Source of the DNA: Zygnema cylindricum
Lineage: Eukaryota > Streptophyta > Zygnematophyceae > Zygnematales > Zygnemataceae
Direction: 5' to 3'
Assembly: GCA_037447655.1 (NCBI GenBank)
Contig: JBBHKE010000831.1
Span: 62,001-126,000 of the forward strand
Length of the DNA stretch: 64,000 nucleotides
This document shows, piece after piece, positions 43,765 to 54,062 of the stretch; positions within the stretch are counted from its first letter, which is position 1, and every line of letters starts with the position of its first letter. The position numbers and the translations under genes are program-made. The notes under the pieces were generated by a model. It had not been told where the DNA came from. It worked only from the letters and a program-made list of their open reading frames with translations, and searched no databases.

Positions 43765-44931
43765 GGTGCCAAATATTTTTCGAAAATAGACTTGCGGAGC
43801 GGCTACCACCATATCAAAATTGTCGAGGAGGATGTGGAAAAGACGGCGTTCACAACTCGATACGGTCATTTCCAGTTTCGGGTAATGCCGTTTGGGTTGA
43901 CTAACGCACCAGCGACCTTTATGCATTTAATGAATTCCATCTTTCGGCAATATCTGGACGCGTTTGTGATCGTCTTCTTAGATGATATATTGGTGTATAG
44001 CCGAACGAAAGAAGAGCATATGAAGCACTTACTGACGGTCCTACAAGTTCTTTGGGAGCATAAGTTATACGCAAAAAAAAGTAAATGTGATTTCTTCAAG
44101 GAGAAGATTGATTTTTTAGGCCATGTGGTGAGCCGGGACGGAATCGCAGTGGATCCAAACAAGACAAAGGCCGTTAAGGAGTGGCCGCAGCCGGCAAATA
44201 TCACGGAGTTACGGAGCTTCCTAGGACTATGCTCCTATTATCGACGTTTTGTCGAAGGTTTCGCAAAAATCGCTGCATCGCTCACGGAATTGCTCAAGAA
44301 TGATGTGCCCTATGATTGGAAAGCGGCGCAAGGGGCAGCTTTTAACACGCTAAAGGAGCGGTTGGTTACCGCCCCTGTGTTAGCTGTTCCCGATCCACAC
44401 TTACCTTGGACGATAATTACCGACGCTGGCGATACGGCTATTGGAGCGATCCTTATGCAGGATCAAGGAAAAGGCCTACAACCCATCGCCTACGACAGTC
44501 GAAAACTAAAGGCAGCAGAGCCGAACTGGGCCACCCATGAGAAAGAGACAATAGCTATCATCAATGAGATGGAGGTTTGGAAGTGTTACGTTCAGGGGAA
44601 ACAGATCACGGTTATCACGGATCACCACGCCTTAGAATATCTCCAAACCCAGCCGAAGTTGTCCAAGAAACAAGTGCGCTGGATGACGTTTCTGCAGACC
44701 TTCGGTCCGGAACTTGTTACAGAATATAAGCCAGGCAAAACGAACTCGGCAGATGCGCTGTCAAGAAGACCCGACATCGCTGCGCCGGTAGCGGAGCAGC
44801 GATCGCAAGCATCGCAGCATGGGAATGTAAGCTTTGTGAAGGAGAACATCGCAGCGTCGACCGCAGCGCAAGATCCGAAACTCAGCACAGTCACCAGTAC
44901 GGTGCAGGTGGACGAACAGTGGTTAAGTTGA
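43765..44931 (+). pseudogene. gypsy RT core and RNase H
   Basis: Continues without shift after the stop: [27 protein letters not shown], the catalytic FLDDILVYS, thumb and connection, then RNase H with [13 protein letters not shown] (first Asp), [13 protein letters not shown] (Glu) and [11 protein letters not shown] (Asp), to the ADALSRRPD end. All catalytic acidic residues are present. It ends at a TGA (44929) in the linker before integrase, after an Ala/Ser/Gln-rich stretch. Confidence 0.87.
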
Positions 44932-44934
44932 ATA

Positions 44935-45437
44935 AAGGCCGCCTACGACGACGATGATGCACTAAAAGAACTCATCAAACGGAAGGTACTCGTTCGAACC
45001 GCCAATGGTATGTGGCGGTACAGACCGAGTAAGACAAAACGGCTTTATGTGCCAACAAATACTGAACTTCCTCACACGATTTTTAAAATGAATCACGACG
45101 AGCCGCTCAGTGGACATTTTGGGCAGGATAAAAAAACCGCACGTGTCGCTGAGGCGTATTACTGGCCAAACATGACTCGAAACATTGCAGAATATGTCCG
45201 GACATGTGATTCGTGTAATAGGAACAAAACGGATTCAGGGCAACAAGGTCAGTTACAACCCCTTCCAATACCATCTGTTATATCGATGGATTTCATCGTG
45301 GCCCTTCCCCGGACGAAGGAGGGCTACGACTCAATCTTCGTCGTCGTGGATTACCTGACGCAGATGGCACATTTTCTACCTACGTCCACCACAGCTACTG
45401 CACAAGATATCGTAGACTTATTCTTTCGGGAGATATT
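44935..45437 (+). pseudogene. gypsy integrase N-terminal half
   Basis: HHCC zinc finger (HDEPLSGHFG ... CDSCNRNK) and the first catalytic Asp in SMDFIVALP, then VVDYLTQMAHFLPT and DIVDLFFREIF. Here the element is interrupted: the second Asp and the Glu of the DDE triad are absent because the following several hundred bases are lost and replaced by 45457-45840. Confidence 0.85.
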
Positions 45438-45456
45438 CCTGTTGTTCTGAGAGAAG

Positions 45457-45840
45457 TGTTGGTACTGAAGATGAAGAAGATGCAGCAGTAGTCATCGTAG
45501 AACAAATCAAGAGAGGAAGCTTCCACAAATACCGATGGCTGAACAGCAACTTTGACAGACTATAACTTTCAGAAACACGCTCCAAACGTCCTGAAAATTT
45601 GCCACAATGTAGATAACATACAAAGGAACACACACACAAAATTTCAATTAATTCCGCTCACAAATCTGTGAGATATGTAGAAATGAAATTACATAAAACT
45701 GAGTGTACAGTTTTCATATCATTTGTTCCTAAAAATCAAATTCACTAAGTCCTACTTTTATACACCGAAACCTCCCTCAATGGACGACAACCCACTCTTC
45801 CCCAAAACTTATGAGTAGTAGACTGCCAAACACCGCCAGC
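45457..45840 (+). repeat. family X LTR fragment inserted in gypsy integrase
   Basis: Starts TGTTGGTACTGAAG and shares an ordered set of motifs with positions 230-420 (GAACACACACAC, AATTTCA, GTTCCTAA, CACTAAGTCCTA). The right end does not show the CAACA terminus seen at 1125 and merges into gypsy sequence near 45840, so the copy is truncated. Its arrival was accompanied by the loss of the integrase core. Confidence 0.5.
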
Positions 45841-46390
45841 TCTGGACTTTGCCAAAACGTTGCAAGGAAACCTGGAAAAGGCGGCCAAGGCGCTCCAAAT
45901 GGCTAAGGATCGTCAAAAGGCATAGGCCGACGCCCACCGGAAGGAAACTGTCTTATGCGTGGGGAACAAGGTTCGCCTTAATATGGCAAACCTCTCCTTG
46001 CCGGGTGCCCAATAAGAAGTTGGCACCAAGGTTCACGTGCCCATTCACAATTCTTTCCCGTGTGGGTGACGTGGCTTACAAGTTGGATATCTTGACGGAC
46101 TGGCATATCCACAATGTTTTCCATGTTTCCCTTCTTAAACCATTCCGCAATCATGATTCAATGTTCCCTAATCGACGACAGCATACTCCTTTACCACCCG
46201 TTCAAGGAACCTCGGACGAGTATGAGGTGGAGGAGATCATTCAGTCACGCCACTCTCGGAATTCCAACTCCACCCAATACTTGGTGCGTTGGAAGGGATA
46301 CAGTGCTGAGGACAACTCTTGGGTGGACGGCAGGGATCTACATTCCCCAGAGTTGCTGCGCCGGTTTCAGCAGAGTGCGGACACTCAGCT
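45841..46390 (+). pseudogene. gypsy integrase C-terminus with chromodomain
   Basis: Resumes at DFAKTLQGNLEKAAKALQ-type sequence, with stops near 45926 and 46012 and a frameshift near 46005. From there KKLAPRFTCPFTILSRVGDVAYKL and IHNVFHVSLLKPF, the GPY/F-type module, lead to a chromodomain (about 46215-46370) with YEVEEIIQSRHSR, YLVRWKGY and NSWVDGRDL. The aromatic cage positions Tyr, Trp and the following acidic residue are present. In chromoviruses this domain directs integration towards heterochromatin. Confidence 0.87.
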
Positions 46391-46866
46391 TTGCCAGAGG
46401 GGCAATCGCAACGGCCGCGATAAAGGAGCGAATCGCAGTGTCGCAACCATCGCAATCATCTTGGGGACGCAGCAAAAGACCGCAGCGGCGATGTTACCAC
46501 ACCGTAGCACTGTAGCAGCGCAGCCACCGCAGCGCAACATGGTTACGATGACGTCAAATGATCGCAGCACCACCGCTGCGGTGACAGGTAAGCGCAACGG
46601 TGCAATTGTGTTTCACTAAGTAGGTAATGACGAAACCCTCGGTTTCGCCGCAGCAGCGCAGTTTTATAAATGATGGACACTGCGATACCCTCGCACGCTG
46701 CGACGCTTCGCAAAGTCCAAAAGTGAAACCCTCAACCCCCGTGAATAAAGCCGCCATCCGTCCTCAAGACCAACCTAGTCTCGGCAGCTTGGAAATTTCT
46801 TCTCTCCGCACAATCAGTTTACCTTCGCTTCTGGAATTACCGGAATTGTCTGGTTCAGCAGTGTCT

Positions 46867-47307
46867 ATGGCATCGTCGTCCTCTCCATCACCGAAATGGA
46901 GGAGACTGGTACGGGTAGGACAAGGAGATCCGAAACGTCCCGAGAGATTGTTAAGGGCGGCGGAGGCCATGGTGGAAGCAAGCAGGCGAAGAGAAGTAGA
47001 AGTGGAGCCGGAACCTGAGGAAAGTGCCAGTAGCGAGGCAGGACCGGTAAAGACTAGTGGAGGGGAGGGGTCAGAAAACTCACACGACCCTGAATACACT
47101 CTAACCCGGGAAGGTGATCAGGAATTTAAAGAAGATCAAGTTCGGGAACGAATCACTCAACGGCGGTTGGCAGCTGCAGATCGTCACATCGCGTTACTGG
47201 AGACCCGATGTGAACAACTCCAAAATCAACTCGACGCCGTTCGCCAGGAGTTCGAAGAGTATCGCGAGGAAACATATGACATACTCCGGCAACTGCAGTT
47301 TCCCTGA
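46867..47307 (+). CDS. extra ORF between chromodomain and 3' LTR of chromovirus
   Basis: A 147-codon frame (open from 46627) starting MASSSSPSPKWRRL. It has a Ser-rich head, a basic stretch (RPERLLRAAEA, EASRRREVEVEP), an acidic/Ser middle, and a C-terminal heptad-like region (RHIALLETRCEQLQNQLDAV) predicted by eye to be a coiled coil. It is not part of standard Gag-Pol and sits where Pol normally ends. It might be a captured host fragment, a displaced Gag N-terminal piece of a tandem copy, or a lineage-specific extra protein. It has no stops, while the Pol upstream has many. No function is assigned. Confidence 0.5.
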   Translation: MASSSSPSPKWRRLVRVGQGDPKRPERLLRAAEAMVEASRRREVEVEPEPEESASSEAGPVKTSGGEGSENSHDPEYTLTREGDQEFKEDQVRERITQRRLAAADRHIALLETRCEQLQNQLDAVRQEFEEYREETYDILRQLQFP

Positions 47308-47352
47308 GTGAATCAAAGTTCAGCGGGACGCTGAATACTTAGTGGGAGGCAC

Positions 47353-47866
47353 TGTAACAAGGTTACAGAATTGGGTACTTAGTGGCAAGGGCTAGGCTGC
47401 TATAGTTGCGATTTCAGAGCAGCGCAGTTTCGATTCTAGAGCAGCGCAGCTGCGATTCCAGACTAGCGCAGCATAGCAGCATAGCATCATAGCAACTTAG
47501 CGGCGTAACAACTTAGTAGCGCAGCAGCGTAGCAGCGCAGCATAGCAACGCCGTAGAATGTAGATTGAGCTATATAGTTCTAGAAGGAAGTTTTGGATAG
47601 ATCTCTATTGATCGTGAAGGTCCACGTGTACAGCTGTATAGTACTAAGTTGACTAGCAGTTAGTTAGATTAAATAGTCGAGTAAGACCTAGTGAATGACA
47701 CCTCAAGTAGACCTATACAGCCACCGCAACCTTGTACTCTCTTTCAAGAAATAAAGCGCAACCTTGTCAGTGAGTTCTGTGTGCTCCTGCTGTTGCTACG
47801 GGAAGATCCTTGGTGTTTTCTGCTGTGCACTGTGACGGGTTGTGTTGTATTGTTGCCTCTTTTACA
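47353..47866 (+). repeat. 3' LTR of the chromovirus
   Basis: Starts TGTAACAAGG after a polypurine tract (AGTGGGAGGCAC, 47341-47352). Contains many AGCAGCGCAGCATAG words (47410-47550), a TATA-like GCTATATAG (about 47570) and an AATAAA-type signal (GAAATAAAGCG, about 47747). The right end is taken as TTTACA at 47866. No second LTR is present in the window to confirm the limits. Confidence 0.55.
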
Positions 47867-47883
47867 CTAACTATCCAGGTTTT

Positions 47884-48351
47884 AGAGAAGATGACATTCT
47901 TGCAGGTACAAATCAGACCGAAAAGGACTCGGGCGTGGAAACTCCATTGACAACTCTACCTGAAGCGGAAGACGTGGTAGAAATTGATTCGGAATCAAGG
48001 GATAGGGGAGAAGTTGAGTTTGTTCGAAAGAATCCACGAGAACCATCTATTGCGGCCTCAGATTTTGAGGGGGGAAGGAGAAGTAGTAAAAGACTACAAG
48101 AAAAACAGGTTAATAACAAGGTAACTAAACTATCTCATCAAGATGAACCTTAAACTTATGGAGAGACAATGACTTGTCCAGAAAGAAACCCGTGGAAGAC
48201 AGCCATCAATGAGGAGATGGCCTCAGTTATGGCAGCTGATACTTGGGAGCTAGTGGATTGTCCACCTAACCAAAAACCAATCGGTTGTAAGTGAGTTTTC
48301 AAATTAATACTGAACCCCGATAACACAATCGAGCGATAGAAGGCCCGATTA
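47884..48351 (+). pseudogene. copia integrase-RT linker (family B)
   Basis: Open to 48153 (VEIDSESRDRGEVEFVRKNP ... KVTKLSHQDEP), then a stop in the stretch that precedes RT. RT starts with PWKTAINEEMASVMAADTWELVD. It has a TGA (48291, Trp in relatives) and a TAG (48338, Tyr in relatives), both single-base changes. These three stops separate it from the long downstream frame. Confidence 0.75.
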
Positions 48352-49731
48352 GTGGCAAAGGGGTTTACACAAAAAGAGGGAATTGACTACGAGGAAACCT
48401 TTGCCCCGGTGGTAAGATTTCCCTCCGTCCGCATACTTCTCAGCCTGGCAGCAGCGGAAGACATGGAAGTGCACCAGATGGACATCAAAACAACCTTTTT
48501 GCACGGAGAATTGAAAGAGGAGATCTTCATGCGACAACCCGAAGGGTTTGTGGAGGAAAAAGAGGAGAGTAAGGTATGCCTGCTGATTAAATCTCTTTGT
48601 GGTTTGAAACAGGCGCCTCGACAGTGGAATAAGAAGCTTGATGAGTTTCTTACCGGTTTGGGATATATCCGGATCAGCTCAGATCACTCAATCTATGTTT
48701 TCGAAGATGAGAAAGGTTTTATATTTATTGCAATTTATGTTGATGATTTGCTTGTCGTAAGTAAATCAATGGAAAAAATAAATAAATTGAAAACCGATCT
48801 TAAAGGGAGATTTGAAATGAAAGATATGGGGGAAGCAAAATATATTTTGGGAATTCAAGTAGAGAGAGACCGAAAAAGAAAAATTATAAGATTGACTCAA
48901 AAGGAAGCAATAGGGAACATGCTTGAAAAATTTCAAATGGATAAAGCTAATAGTTGTACAACTCCAATGGAGTTGAAGAAGGGAAGTGAGGGGAGTGAGG
49001 AAGAAGGAGTCATAGTTTTAGACGAGGATTTATCTTCTGAAGAACAGAAGTTCATGCAGACTATTCCTTACAGGCAAGTAGTGGGAAGTCTAATCTATTT
49101 TATGAATTGTACCCGGCCGGATTTAGCTGCAGCTGTAGGAGTGCTGAGTAGAAGTCTAAATGCTCCCACTAAGAGGGATTGGGAGGCAGCTAAGAGAGTC
49201 CTCAGATATTTGATAGGAACTAGGGATCTATGGTTGCATTTGGGTGGGGAGAAAACTGACATCACTACTTGGAGTGATGCTAGTTATGGTGATGCTCCGA
49301 TGAGGAGATGCACTTCTGGATATTTATTATATGTGGGTGATGGGGCTTGCTGTTGGAGTAGCAAACAGCAAAAAGTTATTGCTCAGTCCACCATGGAGGC
49401 TGAGTATATGGCCTCTTGCTCTGCTGTAAAAGAATTGATGTGGGTCAAGTCTTTGCTTGGTGAGCTTGGTCATCTTAAGAATGGTGTGCAGAAAATATTT
49501 TGTGATAATCAGGCAGCAATCGCTATTTCTGCCAATCCTAAACATCATTTTAAAGCCAAACACATGGACATCAGACTCAGCTTTGTTAGAGACAAAGTAG
49601 ACAACAAAATAATCAGTTTAGAGTACCGACCAGATAGTGAGATGGTAGCATATATGATGACCAAACCTGTGCCTTCCCCTAAGCTAATTTTCTGCAAGGA
49701 GAAGTGTGGTCTGAAAATAAAGATTGACTAG
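48352..49731 (+). CDS. copia reverse transcriptase-RNase H (family B)
   Basis: 459 codons, uninterrupted; the first Met ([17 protein letters not shown]) is internal to RT and not a real start. Fingers/palm (MDIKTTFLHGELKEEIFM), catalytic YVDDLLVVSK at residues 129-133, connection (MKDMGEAKYILGIQVER). RNase H starts near residue 300 (ITTWSDASYGDAPM, first Asp), then STMEAEYMAS (Glu), FCDNQAAIAIS (Asp). The last conserved position, ADMMTKP in the family D copy, is AYMMTKP here: the fourth acidic residue is replaced by Tyr, which should weaken RNase H. In the intact element this is the C-terminal part of Gag-Pol. Confidence 0.85.
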   Translation: MAKGFTQKEGIDYEETFAPVVRFPSVRILLSLAAAEDMEVHQMDIKTTFLHGELKEEIFMRQPEGFVEEKEESKVCLLIKSLCGLKQAPRQWNKKLDEFLTGLGYIRISSDHSIYVFEDEKGFIFIAIYVDDLLVVSKSMEKINKLKTDLKGRFEMKDMGEAKYILGIQVERDRKRKIIRLTQKEAIGNMLEKFQMDKANSCTTPMELKKGSEGSEEEGVIVLDEDLSSEEQKFMQTIPYRQVVGSLIYFMNCTRPDLAAAVGVLSRSLNAPTKRDWEAAKRVLRYLIGTRDLWLHLGGEKTDITTWSDASYGDAPMRRCTSGYLLYVGDGACCWSSKQQKVIAQSTMEAEYMASCSAVKELMWVKSLLGELGHLKNGVQKIFCDNQAAIAISANPKHHFKAKHMDIRLSFVRDKVDNKIISLEYRPDSEMVAYMMTKPVPSPKLIFCKEKCGLKIKID

Positions 49732-49744
49732 AAAATAAGGGGAG

Positions 49745-50800
49745 TGTAGAAATTAATGATCCATTTAAATTATTTTCTAGGTCTAAATAGAAATATAGAA
49801 AAAACCGAGGCAGTCTACCTCTAACTTCTCTCTCCAACTCTCAAACTTGTCGCAGTCACTGAGAAATTGGAGAGGGAGCTAAAGTCATGGCTACCTACGC
49901 TAACCAGAAGTTTACGGGATTATATATTAGTTAGGGGTTTTATTACTAAAAAGATATGGTGCCGGCTACAGAATTTGATCCTTGTACCTACCAGCCGGCA
50001 AGCAGCCTGTAGACGGTAGTCTTAACCGTTTAGTCTTCATCGAATGTTACGTAATGTAGGGTATGATATTTATTTAAATGTTACTGAGTAGGAAAATTCA
50101 TTTAACTATAACTGATTACGGGAGACATAGATCCATAATTGTAAAAGTACGGATAGCGGTACGGATAAGAAACTAATACCGCGCATTTGTTTCTTTATAG
50201 AAAAGAATATCGCACATGTATTTATTACAGCTACGATTAAATATGAATTTAATCGGACAACCGGAATTAACGCCGAGATCGCGGAAGAGGATTTCGGCGG
50301 TTTATGGACATCGCCACATCGTATGACACGTGGCGGAATAACATTAGATCGCGGCATCTCCGAGGATTACGGGAACGAAAACCCGACATACCACGTGTCG
50401 ACATTTAGGCCATGTCGTACAATGTTCGTACAGAAAGTACACCGGCAGCTGTACTTTTGTGTACCGAGCTGCATTCTGATTGGCTCCGTACATCAGTAGA
50501 TAGAGTCTGTGAGAGAGATAGGACTTAGAAAAATTAGGAGAGAGGACCCTCTGTCCCAGAGAGCTTCTGTACAAAAGGTCAACTTTGACCCTCCATAACT
50601 TACTGCTCAGGGGAGCAAATTCAGAGATTCTTTTTGCTATCGACTCAAGGGAGTCTTGCCTTCACAGGGGTGAAGTTGGTCAGAGTTATTGTCTGCCAAG
50701 GTTGTAGTTGTTTTTGCTGAAACACAAAGGGGTCAGTGTTATCCTAGAGGCTTCTTGGAAGTTGTCCACTCTGAGGACTTATGGAGGTCTCAGGGTTTCA
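49745..50800 (+). repeat. 3' LTR of family B element
   Basis: TGTAGAAATTAATG ... GTTTCA, 1056 bp. U3 hairpin stem CTCTCCAA (49830-49837) with TTGGAGAG (49867-49874), loop containing ACTTGTCGCAGTCACTGA. Antisense tRNA-like tract about 49955-50035. TATA position holds TTCTGTACAAAAGG (about 50565). R/U5 hairpin CGACTCAAGGGAGTCT (about 50640). The same Gag-start region (ATGGAGGTCTCAGGG) lies at the end. Confidence 0.85.
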
Positions 50801-51976
50801 TTAAAAAGTTGTTAACCCTTACAAATTTCAAGTTGAATGTTAAAACAAGCAAAACGATATATTTCCATGACGAAGCTCCAATCTTGTACCATATGCAAGC
50901 CACAAAGCAAGTTGCCATATGCAAGCTAACGAGCTACGATAGTTCCCCAGATTTACCGTTATCGTTAGCTTGCCCATGGAACGGGTAGGGAGCTTGCTCC
51001 CACAGTCGCAGTCCAACTCACGCTCCAACACCCTTCCCTACCCCTACCCTTACATCTGCCTCCACTCTCACTCCTCCCTCTCTTACACCCACTCTGTCCC
51101 CTATTCTTACTTCGTCTACTACCCCCGCACTATGTCCTAGTCCAGCTCCAACCCCTACTCACTTAACTACCCACATTCCCTTCCCTTTTCCCAATCTTTC
51201 CCCCCTCTTACCGTGGCACTCGATTAAGCTCTCTTTGTCTCCCACTTTTTTCCCTTTTCCCTAGCTCTTAAATATGGGGAAAGGTTTGGAACATCGTCGC
51301 TTAAAAAATGCAAAAAAATGTTTTCCTTTGAAATGATGTGGCGGTAATTTCAAATTATAAGTAGGATTCTCGTCAAACCTGAGGGATCACGAACAATTTA
51401 TGTTCAACGTCAATGAATTTAAAGAGTTGAAAAAGAAGATGCCATAACAAGACAAAAGACAAGGAAGAAAATGCTCACGAAAGGAGACATGGGAGGATAA
51501 GAGTCTGTCTCGATTTTGGGTATGATTATTTTACAAGGAAATGTTCGGAAAAGAACAAATGTGGCGGCACCCAATTTGGAGAACACACGTCTAATATCTT
51601 TATATACCCGTGCCACCATTTTCACCAAACGTTTGTCGATTGTAACATCAGTCTTACATTGGACATTGTGCAACAACCTAAATCAATATGAGGCTTGGCT
51701 ATAATCTTCGTAACATTGTTAGGATGTGATACTGAGCGCCTCCTAGCTCCGAGAGGACTCCGGTGGGGCGCCGGCGCCGGTAAGACGTCAAGTTCATTGA
51801 CGATGACAAAAGTACTGGACGGTTAGTCGGTTCACACTTTTTGTTTGGTCGGCTGATCAAATAAGAATGGTCATGTTTTGTAGGTTCAATTAGATTTTGT
51901 TTTAATGTATTTTTAAACTGAACGCGATAAATGACGCTATTGTCGGGGCCTATAGTATTGGGAGGCACTGCCGCTA
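50801..51976. other. intergenic with pyrimidine-rich tract
   Basis: A cytosine/thymine-rich stretch runs from about 51000 to 51260 on the plus strand. No gene recognised. Confidence 0.45.
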
Positions 51977-52527
51977 CACCACGAATCGTTATTAATGTCA
52001 AAGTTTAATTAGTGTTGAGAAAAAATTATCGTTATTAATACTAATTAGGAATTTGAAAATTCTCAAAAAAAAGGTATATTCTAATTTTAGCGTTAATGCT
52101 AATTTGGGAGTTGCAAAAAAAGGAATAATCTCCGTACAATTGTATACATTAATACATGTATCCGTACAAGATATTTGAAATCATATGCCGTCACGAAATT
52201 TAAATATCCGTACATGTCAGACTAATTTACGGCAGTTATGCGATCAAATTGAATCCCGTTTTTTGGGCGCACATTCTTATGCGTGCGCGTCTGATTTAAT
52301 TCATTTTTTGTAGATTTTTACTTGAAAAGGTACATTTATGTTTGGTCTGACATGGACCGTACACCACACTATTTAGATATTATTGTACTTTCGTTCTTTA
52401 CGCTATTTTGTACTGTACTTTAATTAACGTAAAGGAAAAATTAAAATCATGTATACTATTTAAAACAGAAAACCAAAATTCCAGAAACCCAAATTAAAGT
52501 TTTATACTCTAATAACGATTCGCGGTG
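51977..52527. mobile_element. TA-target MITE (551 bp)
   Basis: CACCACGAATCGTTATTAATG ... CTAATAACGATTCGCGGTG with TA on both sides. Similar in ends and size to 30932-31515. Non-coding. Lies 12 bp from the nested complex at 52540. Confidence 0.75.
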
Positions 52528-52662
52528 TAGCGTTTACTACATCGTCAATCGTATTTAGCGTGTTGAACACTAATTCGGCGCCCCTAAATTTTGAGGGTTT
52601 TAGCTAAAATAGGGTAAATGATACTATTTTTTCCTGTACGCTAATTACGAGAAGAACAGTTA

Positions 52663-53328
52663 GGGCATGGTTACATCAAGAGGTCTCTGTGATAGTACGG
52701 ACATCAAAATTTATGTATTACAGAGGCCTTGGTTACATCGCGTATCGTCTGTAAGCAAGTTTTTACATACGTGTTGTTTTTTAAGTGGTTCCACGGAAGT
52801 CGACAATCAAATCTCTAAAATCGCAAAGAATTGAAAACCGACCATTTTCGTATGCAAATCCGTACTTGCATACTTCGCACGTGTACTTCGCAAGTGTACT
52901 GCGTCAATGTACCACAGAGATCTCCTTCACTCTGCTGACTTTCAGGATAAAACCGTATTTCTTTTCGGCAAAGATTTTACAGTTAACTTGTCTAAAGGCA
53001 CGTGACTTTGGGGGCGTGTGAAAATTTTCTTTTTTCATCGACGCACATGTCTATCGTCCAAGTGTAACGAATTGACTGGTTCTGTATTGGTGAACCCACC
53101 TCCGCGAGGTGGGTTCACCAATACAGAGGCGCATGGAGCAATTGCTTCGCAGATGAAGACCAAAATGTAATCGGACGGTCGACGTCTTCTCACGGATACT
53201 TGGAGAATCGTTATCCTATTTTCTGTAATTTTGTTTTCAAGAAACTCACGAAAATATAGTACGGCATGACACGGGCAAGTACAAAATTTTGTAATAAACC
53301 TCACTTTGCGTCTGATGTAACCATACCC
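52663..53328. mobile_element. PIF/Harbinger-like MITE (666 bp) with palindrome
   Basis: GGGCATGGTTACATCA ... TGATGTAACCATACCC, near-perfect 16-bp ends, with TTA duplicated on both sides (52660-52662, 53329-53331); the intact 41963 copy has a single TTA at this site. Contains a 45-bp palindrome (53082-53126). Confidence 0.88.
53082..53126. repeat. 21-bp perfect inverted repeat with 3-base loop
   Basis: Arms 53082-53102 and 53106-53126, perfectly complementary, with loop CGC. The core is CCCACCTC/GAGGTGGG. Located inside a PIF-type MITE, not at its ends. Confidence 0.95.
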
Positions 53329-54062
53329 TTAGTGTACACGATTTTAATTTATGTATTTTTTATTAGTGTGGAGTACGGAACTTGTCAGTTCGTATAAAAA
53401 TGTACTTTTTAAGTATACAAGTACGGATATTTTAATAAAATATTTGCTATCACACGGAAAATTGCCCTGTTAGTATACATTTATTTGTGGCGTATTGCCT
53501 ACACCCTAAAAAACCGAAATTAGAGTTAGGAATTAATTAGGGTGGACTTGATTAGCGAAAAGGTGGGGTTTTTTACTGACGGCCGTACCATTTTGTACAG
53601 GTTGGTACAAATTTTTTTTTTTCAAGGAAAACAACATTACAGAAAGTTGTCCATGGTTGTAGGCGTAAATTAGGACCGTCGAATTCAATTACACTTTTTA
53701 TTCGTGATGTCATGTCACCAACCCTACAATTTGTCAAGACCGTGCACACAGAACGTGTAAAAATAGGCCGCGTGGAAAAGGAGAAAAAAATCCACGATGA
53801 GCGCGCGTGTATGTGCGTACACGTCGTAAGGGCCATGTGCCTTTCGCCAGGGTGGCTTCAAATCTGCCGATATTATCCCGTCACGCTCCCACCATCAAAG
53901 TTTGCCGCCGCCTTTTTGTCGTTGCGTCTTGAAATTTTGGATAGTACATTTAATGCCCTATGTACGAGTCATTAACTACCTCCGACGGTACAGATTTTTC
54001 CTCCGCGGGTACAGGTATTACCTCCGCTCGTACAGATATTGCGTTCAGACTTTGCATCGTAA

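Larger units (their letters stand above)
42690..47866 (+). mobile_element. Ty3/gypsy chromovirus, 5'-truncated and decayed
   Basis: Order zinc knuckle, protease, RT, RNase H, integrase, chromodomain, extra ORF, 3' LTR. Several stop codons (42854, 43762, 44929), a frameshift near 46005 and the replacement of the integrase core by foreign sequence (45457-45840) make it inactive. The Gag N-terminus and 5' LTR are missing; the assembly gap lies just upstream. A chromodomain after integrase defines the chromovirus clade. Codon use is visibly more GC-rich than in the copia elements (many GCAGCG words). Confidence 0.88.
47878..50800 (+). mobile_element. family B copia element, 3' part with complete LTR
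   Basis: Begins abruptly in the integrase-RT linker, right after the chromovirus LTR, then RT, RNase H, polypurine tract (AAAATAAGGGGAG, ending 49744) and 3' LTR (49745-50800). The 5' LTR, Gag, protease and integrase are missing. The pol frame is open from 48352 to its natural end, so this copy is the youngest coding sequence among the copia elements here. Confidence 0.85.
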
